Shown here: positions 9,940 through 21,683 of the stretch, piece after piece
Numbering within the stretch: the stretch's first letter is position 1
Layout of the letters: each line of letters begins with the position of its first letter
Assembly (NCBI GenBank): GCA_950295325.1
Contig: OX485804.1
Span: forward strand, 42,708,429 to 42,772,428
Direction: 5' to 3'
From: Polytrichum commune
Lineage: Eukaryota; Streptophyta; Polytrichopsida; Polytrichales; Polytrichaceae
Length of the DNA stretch: 64,000 nt
Position numbers and translations under genes: made by a program
Notes under the pieces: model-generated
Seen by the model: only the letters and a program-made list of their open reading frames with translations
Database searches by the model: none
Told to the model about the DNA's origin: nothing

Positions 9940-10785
9940 GTGTAGGGTAATAGAAATTAAGAGGACTGCAATTTTGTCTGGTGATTTTATTCCTTCAATT
10001 GAAATTACTGTAAACTTTTGAAGCCAAAAGTTGGTCCAAGTATATTATTAATGTCTAGAGTCGACCGTAACCTCTCATCCCTCCTCACTTTAGCACTTAA
10101 AACCAAGACATGTGTCATGGCACTATTGGTTTTGGCTTGATCGAAATCAAGTCCCAACCTGATCGAAATTCCAGTACTCTATAAATTGCCGATTGGGTTC
10201 TGATTGGGGATATGCACATCTACTATGAATACTCTTACTGAGGTGGAAAATTTGCAAAATGGTGAATGACCACTATTGGTGCAGTAGACAATAGTAGAGG
10301 CGCCTATTCCCGATCAAGGGCTCCTTGGGAATTTATAGGATGCCATAATTTTGATAAGGTTGGGGCTAATTCTAGTAATTTTTTCATGGGTGGTTAAAAT
10401 AAGGTTCCATGTTTCATGGTTTCTAAGGGTTACTTTCCATGTAGGTGCTCGCCCACCAAATTCTAGTGAAAATGTACATTCCACTAGAGGAATCTACATT
10501 TCCACTAGAATTTGGTGGGCAACTGGCCCACATGGAAACTAACCCTAAGTCTCCAACTTCAGTTTTGATATCACTAGGGAATCAATAGTGCCATGACACA
10601 TGTCCTTGGTTTTGAGTGCTAAAGTGAGGAGGAATTTGTCTCAAAAAGAGTAATTATGGCAAACTCTAGACATTGGTAATGTGTTCGGGCCAACTTTTAG
10701 CTTCAAAAATTCATAGTAATTTTAATTTTAAGGAATAAAATTACCAAAAAAATTGAAGTCCTCTTGATTTCTATCTTCCTACACA
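9940..10785. repeat. Long inverted (fold-back) repeat
   Basis: The left arm at about 9940-10130 and the right arm at about 10583-10785 are reverse complements over some 190-200 bp at roughly 75-80 percent by eye. Shared blocks include 'tgtcatggcactattg' and 'tcctcactttagcact' with their complements. Between them sits a second, tighter palindrome (10423-10549). A transcript would form a long hairpin. Confidence 0.7.
10423..10549. repeat. Inner hairpin of fold-back element
   Basis: Arms 10423-10476 and about 10494-10549 pair over about 54 bp with few mismatches. The best block is 'cccaccaaattctagtg' on one arm and its complement on the other. The loop is only about 17 nt. The size is compatible with a small-RNA precursor, but no expression evidence exists in the sequence. 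Confidence 0.65.
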
Positions 10786-13441
10786 AGAATCTATTAAGTG
10801 ATCAGTTATGGGCAACTCTGCTCTAGAGATAAAATGATTCTTGTGTGGACCCAAAATGTCTATTTGTAAAAGTGGTGGCATGTAAAGGATGTAATGATTA
10901 GCCGGACAGGTGTTGCTTCACACCACTTGCAATCACTTTTGGGTACGATTAGCCATTTTGTGTGCATTCGTATGTAGAGTAGGATATTTTGATGCTCAAA
11001 TTAGGGAGACTTTAATATATAAGCAGGGGGTTTGACTTACTTGCCTCTTTGGAAAAAATGTGACCACTTATTTACAAGGAATGTAATTATGAAATAACTT
11101 GCATTCCTTATCATTTTCTCCACTCCATCTCTAAGAAGTATTGCACAAATTTCAAGCCACTCCTTCTAGCCGAATCAACTTATTCTCATCATTTTCCATA
11201 TATCTACCTAGTGTGGGTGTAGAATTAGCATGGAAATAGTTAGTGTGGGCTACATTGATTTTTCAGTCAAGGTGGAATTAGCATAGGTCCAAGATCATGG
11301 GTCTTCCTTCCCCTAATTCTTCATGAAGGCTTTCGACCAACACTTGCTTATAGGACAAAAGTAGCACACAATAAAACAATCACCCACACTAATTTTTCTA
11401 CTAGAATTTAGTGTGGGTTGAAAATTAACGTGGCCTACATTAATTCTCATTATGAGAATTGGTGTGAGCTCTAGAAAAGTATTGTGGCCCACAATACTAG
11501 GATTGTTTAGTGTAATTTCCATGTTGGATATACCATGGTCTCGACCCAATATGGATACAACATGTGGTAACATTCTTCTAGAGAATAAATATTGTGGGTT
11601 AAACCAAACAACATTCTTTGAGGAGCTACTATCTAGAGAGAGAGAGAGAGAGAGAGATGCTTCATCTTGATCATAGCAGTGAGCTCGTATGTGAACCTAG
11701 AATGGGTTTATTGAGCATGGCTATGGGACAAGTATTCTGATCTAGACAATATCCTATTGCATCTTGGAGATGATGTTGGCGCGATCACCACACTATAATA
11801 GCTAGATAGCTATGGTATGCTAGCCAACACTAAGGTACACGAATGTTATTTGAATTTAATTTCCTTGTTGTCCATCTTATGTGGATCAAATTTACGTCTT
11901 GAAAATTGCGTTGCATTAGTACATCAACAAATTAAAAATCATACCTCCTTTTATCTAATTATGATTATCACAAGTACATGTCATAACATTATTCAATTGC
12001 ATGGTTGTGTTTCATTCCATATTTAGCATTTGACATGGGCCTCCACTATCTTACCTTCTTAGGAAGAGACTTAGAAAATAAGAAGAAATTGATGCTAATA
12101 TGAATAATTAATGATGCCAATATGAATAGTATGAATGAATAGTGTGAATAGTATTGGTATTTCCAATGATAGTGTTGCTATGAATAATAGTTCTAGTGGA
12201 TAACACCAGGACGAACAATGATTCTTGTGAATAATGCCGGGAGTATGACTCCACCCAAATTTCCAAGTCTAAACATGAATGCATGAATAGTAAATGAATA
12301 TTCTTACTTGTTCAGGGGGGGGGGGAGGACACAAAATATAATGGACATATTCAAGGGTCATGAAATTGATCCATATGGTGTGTTGATTCTTTCAATGAAT
12401 CCATATGATCCCCTGATTTTTTTCCATGTTTGTTGGGTCCTTTCTCAAGACTTGATCTACGTTACAACAACTTGAACCACGTCACAACAAAAATAAAATC
12501 TTCCCCAACCACATGGCTCCAGTGCACACTTATAATTGCATCGGTGTAAGGAAAAGTCCTCTTGAAGGAGGTTGCTCTCTTCATATGTGTGCACATTACC
12601 TTTTCCATATCTTGAGCATTTGAGTGTTGCGTGGCTAACTTCCATGGGAGTCATTCTCCATGCTCGCTATGGGCAAATTGTTCACATGTTGGTTGAAGTT
12701 CACTTGCAAGTCACTGGTGGAAGCCCCTTCCCCGTTGTTCACATGGTTCAATGAACCAATGACTGATTGATATTGTTTTTTTCCTTTGCTTCTAGCCTCC
12801 CCCCCCCCATTCTCATATTGGAACCCCTAAGGTAGACATGGCAAGTTCAAACACCAACTTTTGGGTGAATGATGGTTCAATATCCTTCATAAACAAACAA
12901 GAGTTATAGTTTAATTCCATGGATTAATATGACGGCTCATTAATTTGGATAGCCAAAAAGTAGACATAAAACACCCGCTCAACAATAATCACTTCACACA
13001 CACCTATGTAGCCACTAAGGAAGATCACAAATATTCTCTTTTAAAATTTGTCCCAAGTTGAGGTTTAGTCTCCTTAATCGAGCCATTATCATGGCAATGG
13101 ATTTGTACAAGACTCAATGCTAATTGACAAGGTTTTTCCCTCTTGAATTTATTGCATATGAGAAGAGCCCAAACCTCTTGGAAGTAATTGTAATACATGT
13201 GTTTGATTAAGTAATGTGCTTGTAGTGCCTTGTTGATCCCAAAATTTGTATTAAAGGTCTTGAATTAGTGTAGAGGGATCCACTCAAGGTGAATAAACCA
13301 CAAACCTATGGGGTTCATATCTTTACTAGACCCCTATACCTTAATAACAGCGGTGAGGGCTCAACTCAAAGAGGTGGGCGTGTAGCCCTGGATCTAATAG
13401 CTTAGTTGCCTGGGCTCAAGATAGAGATGTGTTATTTGAAA
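10786..13441. other. AT-rich intergenic stretch
   Basis: No gene supported. Around 11200-11470 the words 'agtgtggg' and 'gtggcctaca' recur in both orientations, suggesting another eroded inverted repeat. G9-10 and C9 homopolymers occur near 12317 and 12798. TGAATAG-type short direct repeats lie at about 12120-12170. Open frames at 11313-11670, 11817-12026 and 12457-12754 show no domain or splice support. Confidence 0.4.
11635..11656. repeat. (GA)n microsatellite
   Basis: An uninterrupted AG run of 11 units, seen directly. A similar tract preceded by the same 'atctag'-like flank lies at 14849-14877. Confidence 0.9.
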
Positions 13442-14000
13442 AAAATTATCTTTGCATCCACTTGCTGTAGGATGTGAAACACGGAATTGATACGAGATAA
13501 ATAACAAAGCCAAATCAAGCCCCATAGCCATTCGCCTCAAAAAATTTGAAGCTCATATCAATGAACGGGGAGAACTAACGACTAGTGAGAGATGAACCGG
13601 TTGAGTTTGAGAAATAATTGGTTTGAGTTCAAGACTTCGGGGAAATTACCAAACATCCTAGAAGAGTTTTAAGTTGCTTAAAACGAATAAAGAAATACTA
13701 AAAGATGTCAATATATAAACGGTTGGACTTGGAAACACTAGGATCTCAACCAATTATGCCCAATAATCTCCCCCGTCACTAACTCATATGAGCATCGTAT
13801 TCATTCTCAAAGTGAAGATTCTCGTTCTCATTAAGTGGTCGTACAGATCCTCCCAATCACGTTGATAACTGAACCTCGAACGACTAAGCATATTCTTAAA
13901 TACACTAACGTAGTCCGCTCTCTTTTAAACACAAATCTTTTGGTGTCCGTTCTTAGATCCACACCTAACCACATAGCACTCAAATGTACTAGGTGCCCAA
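13442..14000 (+). repeat. Interspersed repeat R, copy 1 (interrupted by MITE)
   Basis: Segments 13450-13558 and 13782-14000 are homologous and collinear with 54877-55200. Shared landmarks are 'gccattcgcctca', 'gctcatat', 'atgaagattctcg'-like and 'agatccacacctaaccacat'. The interruption 13559-13781 is absent from the second copy. The repeat has no evident coding capacity. Confidence 0.65.
13559..13781 (+). mobile_element. hAT-type MITE family A, short intact copy
   Basis: A 223-bp element begins CAATGAACGGGGAG and ends CTCCCCCGTCACTA. It is flanked by 'gctcatat' (13551-13558) and 'actcatat' (13782-13789). The homologous repeat at 54.9 kb has a single 'gctcatat' (54979-54986) and no insert, giving a direct empty-site comparison. 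Its right half matches 9276-9891 closely, including the 'ctaggatctcaacc' block. Confidence 0.8.
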
Positions 14001-14344
14001 TAGACAAGTGTTGGGTGTTGGAATGAATGTATGGGCATGGAGGTCTATAACCCAAAAAGGAAAGAGTTGTTATAGAGGTCTATAACAAGGGGTTTCAACG
14101 GTCACCAGGTTTCTGAGCAGGGTCCGGATATTCATGGGGGTGGGACTGGTTAGTTATGGACTCACTTTTGGATCACGTATATAAATGCCTGAATACTATA
14201 TTATATACGTGCCACGCCAGGTGGCACCCAGGCCAGGTGTCTCATGAGGAAGGGGGGGGGCGCCGTCATGGATGAATGGTAGAATAAATCATCTTATCGT
14301 GGATGTATGATATCACGCTTGTATTGGCAAATTCCCTCATCTTG

Positions 14345-14765
14345 AGTAGAGGCGCTCATTGCCGATCACACAAGAGATTTTGTGCCACATCTGGAGAAGT
14401 ACAAGCTGGTGCATTTTTTTAATTTTTTAATTTTTAATTTTTAGGTGCACTAGAGGCACCTGTTCCCGATCATGACCCCATTGGCAATTTATTGGGTATT
14501 AGAATTTGGATTAGGTTGGGATTGAATTTGAATTAGGCTGTTGGGATTGAATTTCATTTTAGGTTGGAATCAATAATGCCATGACACATGTTCTTGTTTT
14601 GAGTGCTAAAGCAAGGAGGAGAGCAGTTATGCCGGACTCTAGACATTGGTATTATGTTCAGGCCAACTTTTGGTTTCAAAATTTTATAATAATTTCAATT
14701 TAAGGAATAAATTTATCAAAAAAATTTGTAGTCCTCGTAATTTTTGTCTTCCTACATGGGAAAAA
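14345..14765 (+). repeat. Composite repeat X, copy 2 (empty-site copy)
   Basis: Collinear with parts of 9233-10785 but lacking the family-A MITE and most of the fold-back DNA. Matches include 'gtagaggcgctcattgccg', 'gccacatctggagaagta', 'tgttcccgatcatg', 'gtgcta' blocks and 'actctagacattggta'. The T/A-rich run at 14414-14445 is unique to this copy. Confidence 0.65.
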
Positions 14766-14848
14766 TTTGCACTTCCTTATATTTCTCCAAATTTGGCGCA
14801 CAATATCTTGATAGGTTATGGGTCCCTCTACTCTATGTATATCAATCT

Positions 14849-14877
<29 letters not shown>
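14849..14877. repeat. (GA)n microsatellite
   Basis: A run of about 14 AG units, seen directly, 80 bp downstream of repeat X copy 2. Confidence 0.9.
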
Positions 14878-14879
<2 letters not shown>

Positions 14880-15600
14880 ATCATTGTAGAAATCGACAAC
14901 TATGTGGAAGCTAAGGCATCATGGGGGCCTCTCTCATGGGGAACCCTAGGACAACCCAACACCATCAAAAATCAAATTTGATGGTCTCAAGAAGGTTTTT
15001 CTTGCTAAAGAATGGAACTCTTTCTATCTCTTAGGGAAGAAACTACACCATTTTATCCCAATTCATGCAAGTTACTATTCGGGGTTACACAATGTTGTAA
15101 CTATTAAATGACAATGTAATATTCTACCAAGCAAAGTCATTTATATTCTATGATGTCTGAAAAGCCTATTGAACCTCTATTAGTGAAAATGGAAACTCTT
15201 TAGTAAGGCGTTATTGCACTGCATAACTTTGAATAGTAACACACACTAATTTGGATAATCAATGTAAATTACCTCCACCTCAAGGGTTTTTTCAAATACG
15301 AATGTGAGTTGTACTTGAAGCAATTATTGACACCACCATAACGCAAGGTTATTGCCGCTTACCACACCTAGGAAGTGTTCTTAATGAACAAGATATTCAT
15401 ATGATCTCCAAAAAGTAAGAAAAAAGTGAATACGGCCTTGATTTGGATTTGCTAACCATCTTGTTCTAATCTTGCGTTTCATATCCTAAGAGAAGTGGTC
15501 TAATTGCAAAAAGTAACCATTTAACACCCATCTACCTTAAAAGGACTATCTAGTGTAGTTACCATTGACAACGTAGTGATGGGATGACGAAGGTCTTCAT
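14878..15600. other. Intergenic stretch before small gene
   Basis: AT-rich, with no supportable gene, RNA or repeat. It may contain the promoter of the transcript that includes the coding exon at 16847. Confidence 0.35.
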
Positions 15601-15960
15601 CCAGAGCATGGGCAGGTGAAGATTCATTCATCCGCGCTCAACCCTACGTTTCTTGCTCTCGGCAGGCTCAATCGGCACTCATCACTCGCATTCTTCCCAT
15701 CAATTTGCGCTGGCCCTTCCTGTATCTCCTCAGCACTTGCAGGCAAGCAATCTTGGTCCCTTTTGGTAACTTTCTGTCCAATTTCTAGCATCTCACCGAT
15801 CCATGTGTTGTTAAGTCTCTGCCAAAAGGGAGGACGTGAAGGTCGAGGGTTTGAGGAGCTCTTGCATGCATGTTCAAGGGTGTGATGCACTTTGGTGTTC
15901 TTGTTTTTCGTTCTGCTTGTGTTCACCGTGCATTCTCCTCGTTGCGTTCTGCCGAAAGTG

Positions 15961-16520
15961 TTGGAGCATTTCTGTCTCTTCTTACCGTCAGAGCATTTAA
16001 ATGTGCCAAGGAATCATAATTTGTCTACACTGCATGTGGAAATTGAAATTTGATCGTGAGTGGTTCATATGGTTGTTGAAAGGGAAGAGAATCGAAGCCC
16101 AAAGCAGCTGAGTCTAATTTGGGAAAATTGTGGAAATGGTTTTGGGCTTAAAAAGTACCTTGTTCTGTCTTGAAGGTTGGCAGGGCGAACAAACCAACTT
16201 CTAGCATGAAATTGGTATGCATTGAGACGTTGATGATGGATTCTGTTTAGTGGATTCCAAATGTGTTCGAGCAATTCTGCCTCTTCTTTCCCGCAGAGGA
16301 TCCAAATGCCAAGAAATTACTATTTTTCTTCACTGCATGTAGGAATTGAATTCTGATCTTGAAAGGTTTCAACGGTTGTTGAAAGGAAGAGTACAGAAGC
16401 CCGAAGCCGAATCTAATTTTGAAAAAGTGTGAAAAAGGCTGCAGGCTTAGAACGTGTCATTTGCTGTATTCAAGGTTGGCAGGGATAACTTAGTGTGATA
16501 ATTGAAGCATTGATGATGGG
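15961..16520 (+). repeat. Tandem duplication, ~305-bp unit, in leader region
   Basis: Two diverged units start near 15965 and 16270. Both contain a 'tctg(t/c)ctcttcttt' block, 'cactgcatgt' and 'gaattga', 'ggttgttgaaagg', 'agcccgaagc'-like and 'aaggttggcaggg' blocks in the same order. They lie upstream of the coding exon at 16847 and are probably 5'-UTR or leader-intron DNA. Confidence 0.6.
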
Positions 16521-16584
16521 TTAGGGTTTCAAGTGAGGTGGGAATATGAGATTGGGAGTCCTCAAGTGCTGTGGATTACATCCA

Positions 16585-16809
16585 ATGAGAATTTTCGTTA
16601 GGTTTATTTCAGCAAGTAGATGATTATGGATTTTATGGAATGGTTGCGTGCAGTAATTGTGGCAAGTTTACCTGGCTGGGATAATCACACGTAATTCCAA
16701 TGAGAACTTTGGATGACTTATTTCAGCAAGTAGATGATAATGGCTTCAATTGGGTGGTTGTGTGCAGTAATTGTGGCAGGTTCACCTTGCCAGGATAATC
16801 ACACGTAAT
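16585..16809 (+). repeat. Tandem duplication, ~114-bp unit
   Basis: Two units start at 16585 and 16700, share 'atttcagcaagtagatgat' and 'gcagtaattgtggca', and each ends in 'ataatcacacgtaat'. The second unit ends 37 bp before the start codon at 16847, so the array sits in the leader or promoter of that gene. Confidence 0.7.
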
Positions 16810-16846
16810 ACAAGTGTCAGAAAGAAGCAGCAGCAGGTGTTTGGCG

Positions 16847-17215
16847 ATGGCTCCGCCCTTGCTTTCGAGGTTGGCCTCTGTGGCCGAGTATGTGGCCCTT
16901 CCAGGGGCAATTTTGGTAGCGTATTATACGACCAGGGGCACAGCTCCGGCCAAAGATGGCGGTAGTAAGTAATGGAGTCTTGCAGTGTGCTTGTGTGATC
17001 TACCTGCATTCACACATTCATGCATGGCTGTTGTTCTGCTTAGTCTTGGCTAATGAACCTTAGCATGGAGAGAAATGGCTCTCTCTCACAGTATCAGGGC
17101 TTGAGAAGTGGGGAATAATCGTAAATTTTGAACGTTTTGTTTCAGCATCGCTGTCGAGTATGATGAGGATTTTCGTCATGTTGTTCCTTTTGTGAGAATT
17201 CTGAGAGATGTGTAA
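16847..17215 (+). CDS. Small single-span membrane protein, ~63 aa
   Basis: Exon 1 is 16847-16968 and exon 2 is 17146-17215, joined by a GT-AG intron. The product begins 'MAPPLLSRLASVAEY', has one hydrophobic segment at residues ~15-27 (ALPGAILVAYY), then a basic/Gly linker. Exon 2 gives 'IAVEYDEDFRHVVPF' and stops. The size and the single span after a short basic start resemble small mitochondrial inner or outer membrane subunits, but I do not recognise the family and assign no function. If exon 1 is not spliced, the frame stops at 41 residues. A second donor at 16962 would give a hydrophobic tail instead; I prefer the charged one. Tandem repeats occupy the leader. Confidence 0.5.
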
Positions 17216-17778
17216 GTCTTCAGACTCCTGCTACTGATGTGAAGGCAACTTTTTGTGGTCTTAACACTGACATGATAGGTATCTACCCCACATGATACAT
17301 GCTTCTTTGATTTTGGTCAAAAGACTTGTAAGAATTTTGTAGCCAGCGGCGCTAGCTATTGGTAGTCTTACTAACTGATTGATCCAATTTGCTGGAGACA
17401 AACACGATACTTTTATGGCACTTTTACTTCATACGAGAGGCTCGCTGGATCCCTTGTACGTTTCAGGATTTATAACGGGCTGAGTCTGAAATTATTCTTC
17501 CTGGAAGCTGAATGCAAAACTCATCATTAAACTCTGAGAATTTTTGGTGAAAAAGCTTAGGTATACATATATACATAAATACCACAAACTGGCCAGAAAT
17601 CTCACAGGGTCCTGATTGGATTTCAATAGGGTTGAACACCCAACCAACTGGCGGATGGTGTCCCCTGGGAGATTTATTTCACAGTATTGTCCATAATGTC
17701 AGCACTGATGTTAAGAGCGAGGACCGAGTGTTCTGCGACCTGGAATCAAAACTTGATCCAAAACATTGGAGGGGCACT
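17216..17778. other. Region downstream of small gene
   Basis: Probably 3'-UTR followed by intergenic DNA. An open frame at 17632-17826 shows no recognisable domain. Nothing else is supportable. Confidence 0.35.
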
Positions 17779-17850
17779 ACTATGGAATACAATATGCATG
17801 GCAGGCTGGCAATGTGGGCCATGTGAAGCTGCCCTCGTCGCGGTTGCTGG
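17779..17850 (+). repeat. Dispersed repeat, plus-strand copy
   Basis: About 72 bp, from 'tatggaatacaatatgcat' through 'gggccatgtgaagctgcc', matches the complement of 20933-21006 at roughly 85 percent by eye. Both copies can be read as a frame containing W-Q-C-G-P-C, but neither is part of a convincing gene. Confidence 0.6.
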
Positions 17851-17895
17851 GTGATGCTCGCTGTTGCTGAGTGGTGCTTGCTGTTGCTGAGTGGC
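17847..17895 (+). repeat. Short tandem repeat, ~21-bp unit
   Basis: Two and a half units of 'gatgctcgctgttgctgagt' / 'ggtgcttgctgttgctgagt' / 'ggcgctc', seen directly. Confidence 0.75.
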
Positions 17896-20632
17896 GCTCA
17901 TGGTTATCTAGACCACTAAGCAAGGTTGATGGGTGGAAACTGGCGATGCCTGTTGAAAAGCCTAGGGTCCTTTCGTTGCGCCCCTCCTCTGCATCTGCCT
18001 GCCCCAGTTCCTTGCTGAGGAACCCCATGACGTTGGGTTTAGAGTCAATGAACTCAATGTTTGAGCATCATGGTCACCAAGTTGCATGAATCATCATGTT
18101 TGGTCTTAGGGTGCTTGTTAAGGAGCTTATCTTTATAACTTGGAACACCTTCACACATTCTTAGACTCACTGACATCTTACATTCTCTCCATGTGATGTG
18201 GGAGTCATCTTGAGGATGATTGGGAATGGACTTTCTCACCTTCGTATAAGTTATATAGAATTTGTTGTTTGAAAGTCTTCCTCATTTCTAGCCTATATTG
18301 ATCCACTGAAGGAACATGGGAATATAATTTGCACCATTCTACTTCAAATTTCAGATTTAGATTGTTTGTCACTGGTGTTTGTCGTTGATTTGCTATTGAT
18401 TCATATGGCAAAATTAGATTGTCGATTTATTGTGAAGGGCATTTTTGAAGGAAGTATACTTTGAAGGGCAAAATCTCGGTTGAAGGGTTGTGAAGTTTCC
18501 AATCTTGAACACTACTCTTAAGTATCGGATCTTGTGGTCTGCTTTACATTAGAAAATTTTAAGTTTTCCAAGATTATCGGATATTTCTTAAGCTCTAGGT
18601 CTCACTTGTAGTGATCTCACTTAAAATCATAATTGGATATCTCTTAGCATTGGGGAATCCCTCTACAATCTCACCCACTACAATCAAAATTTAAACACAA
18701 CAAAATGGGGTACTAATAGGAAATGCCCACACCAATATTTAATCTAATAAAAATGCAAGAAGTGCGCATGAAATGTCGAAGTGTTAATGTGATGTTATTA
18801 TCATGCCCTAGACATCATCAATGAGATAAAGAAATAGATGTAAAGTAAGCAAAATATCTCACGAAATTGTCTTATTGAGAGAAAAAAACTTTAAAACAGG
18901 GATTGATGCTAAAAAGTGATAAATTGAATAGTATGTTGACCCAAACTCTAAACAAACACAATACATTGAATGAGATGCATCTATAATAGTTCATTTTAAT
19001 TTACAACAATATTATATGCATGTTACCAACAATAATGCGGAACATGTGAATTAATAGGATGATGTCGAATAAAATAATAAGCATACAATATAATTGTAAT
19101 TCTATTCTACAATTGAACAAATGTTATTCACATATACTAGAAGTCCACAAGCCTATAATGCATAATAATTATGAAGAACAAGGATAAACATTACATGTAA
19201 GTAATCTACTGATGGGGTATAAAATGTGCTCAAATTATATTTAATTAAACTAATTAATAAACAACATTAACCTTTTGTAAGGGTTTGACTAAATCCAAAA
19301 TAAATGATGTTTAATATGTCATAATGTTACATATTACGTGGTATAAGGGTGTATGTCATGGTATATATAATTACAGACTAATCCAAAAGCTCCTTTAACA
19401 TGCAGTCAATGAAATTTAAGGTTAGGAAATTTATGCTAAACTCTAAACCTAAACCCTAAAATTATATATATACATATTCAATATACATGTATGAAAATAT
19501 GGAAACCATTCAATTTGAATGGAAGTCAAATAAAACCCTAAACCCCTAAATCCTATACCCTACAAGATTAGTTGTCACTCTATCATGTATGGAGAACGAG
19601 CCCCTATAAAAAAATGACGTGAATTATGATGTTGCTTCATCTTTGAGTTGGTCATGCACTCGGTAGATATCTTAATGAAAGCATTTGAATTTGTTTAACC
19701 AGTGGAATGTGACTCTACAAGTGCATATAATAGTACTTCATATGAGATGAGTCGATCATTGAAGTTGCTACTACAAATCCTTACATGTACAATCTACATG
19801 GAGGTGCTAACAAGGGCAGGAGTACACTTACTTGGTATGCCTTCTTTGTCAATGACAAGCATAACTAGCTGCATTGCATTCGGATCTATACCCAAGCGGG
19901 TGTGTCTCTTCCCACATAAATTCATCTCTGTCCTCTCCATAATCGTCCACCGACTAGTCGACTAGCTATGTAGCACAAATGTTTGTGTGATACACGCCCA
20001 ACACATCGTCGGCGGCCTTCTAAGAAAGAATGATACTTCAAAGAAATCATGAAGAAGGACACCACCACAACCATTCAATATCCACTAACATGGTCATCCA
20101 TGACCACTACATGCAAACATTATATGTTTGCATGTATATATGAGCATTTTTTTTTTCATATTGAAGAGCCTATCCACTACGGGCTACAGTGCAATTATCG
20201 GCCCTATGAATATCATGCATTTGAAAACAAGTCCTTCGTAGATTTGGAAGATTCCAATTATCTCGAACAAATTCCTCCCCGATGAAAAATCTTGGCGCCG
20301 TGCAAACACAAACTACAAGTTTTCTCTGAACCAACTCACTTCCCTTACAATCAGGTCTTAGAACTTCCTTGGCTGAAACTTTGAGGAGTCATTTCGCCTC
20401 AGTGAAGTTTAGTCAAGTGAACCCAAAATGAGCTTTCCAACACCCCTGTGCTTGAATTAGCTTAACAATCACTTCACCTTTTAACATTTGAAAACATTCT
20501 GAGTATTACTCCCCGTTCGACAATCCCCACATCTCAATACATAGATTGACACACGATTGCTCCCAGGCTCAACTGTCGACTAAATTATGCCTCAATTACT
20601 CATTGATGTTTTAAATGTTAGCCCCAGTTGGC
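17896..20632. other. AT-rich intergenic stretch
   Basis: No gene supported. The interior (18700-19620) is strongly AT-rich. It carries scattered AAACCCTAA-type telomere-like words near 19441-19460 and 19530-19565. Open frames at 18054-18411 (minus), 19702-19965 and 20049-20285 (plus) have no recognisable features. Confidence 0.4.
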
Positions 20633-21099
20633 TCACTTTGATGCTCGCGAAGGGATCATCCTAGTGGGATATAATCCTCGCTGCCCACACGTGAAAGTAA
20701 ATTCTGGAGAATCGATACCAAGGTGGGTAACTAGACGGGATACGATAACCAACAACGACATAATATAATCACTGGTGCCAGGAAAGGTCCTCCCCTTTGT
20801 ATTTTTTTCCTCGGGCAGGCCCGCCAAACCCATACAGCCTATGTACAACCACATGACCTTCATAGGGCAGTCACTCCTAAACTTCACCTACAATTACCGG
20901 TCGTCGCCCTAAACCCACCCTTGCTCCTACCCTGTCCAACAACTGCGACAAGGGCAGCTTTGCATGGCCCACATTGCCAGCATGCCGTGCATGTTGTATT
21001 CCATACACTACATATCACTCCCAAACAATGATTGATCCTTGTAACTGAGTTCTCTGGTGCTACTTGTACAAAGTGAACAATGGCGTGAACACACACCAT
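20633..21099 (-). other. Unrecognised open region with dispersed repeat
   Basis: Two adjacent minus-strand open frames of 71 and 84 codons nearly abut near 20884. The upstream one overlaps the dispersed repeat at 20933-21006 (minus copy of 17779-17850). No domain is recognised and no splice structure is evident. It could be a fragment of an old mobile element. Confidence 0.25.
20933..21006 (-). repeat. Dispersed repeat, minus-strand copy
   Basis: Reverse-complement partner of 17779-17850. The frame readable here gives 'WQCGPCKAALVAVVG' against 'WQCGPCEAALVAVAG' in the other copy. Confidence 0.6.
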
Positions 21100-21683
21100 T
21101 TATCTCTCAGATTGCTTCAGGATTGCACTCACTCAGATTAATGAATCTACTGTCACAGAAACTTCAATTTAATCTGTAGGTAGGAAGAGGATCGCTTGAC
21201 TTCCCTTACATGAATGATTCAATGTGATACCTTCAATCACTGATATCGAAGTGTCTTATTCTTGTTCTATATAGCCTGCCGAATCTAGGTGCGAATCCAA
21301 CTTAACAACATTTCAGCCCTTAGATACCTATCTTCATTTAGGGTGCAAGCCTGAGCAAATGGCTTTGAAAATCATAAATTATCACTCATAAAAACTGACC
21401 ATCAGATTGGCAAGACTTTCAGTCGTGAGTTTTTCTCCAGATCAGTGTGTCCTACTATTCAAAATAATAAAAAAAGAACCTAGCAGCAAATGCATTTCTG
21501 CAAGTGTTGCAGTGACAAGTCATGCCATCTGCCACGTGATACATTAGCCTGATTGCTATGTGCACACTGCACAGTGGTGGTAAGAATTCTCAAGGTCCCT
21601 GGCTACTCATGATGAGTCAACCTCAAATGTTGAATAAACTCTATTAACATTCCATGGTACATTTCAGTGGCCAAAATTATGGA

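Larger units (their letters stand above)
9233..10785. repeat. Composite repeat X, copy 1 (with nested insertions)
   Basis: This block is homologous in patches to 14345-14765. Shared parts are 'gtagaggcg...' through 'agagatt', 'gccacat(t/c)tggagaagta', the 'cccgatca' block near 10305, and 'gtgccatgacacatgt' onward near 10586. Relative to the other copy it carries a hAT-type MITE (9276-9891) and extra fold-back DNA (9940-10785). No coding sequence is supported. Confidence 0.6.

Noticed and set aside
19441-19565. Telomere-like AAACCCTAA words as a possible interstitial telomere
   Set aside because: Only a few scattered, imperfect units; not an array, and such words are common by chance in AT-rich plant DNA.
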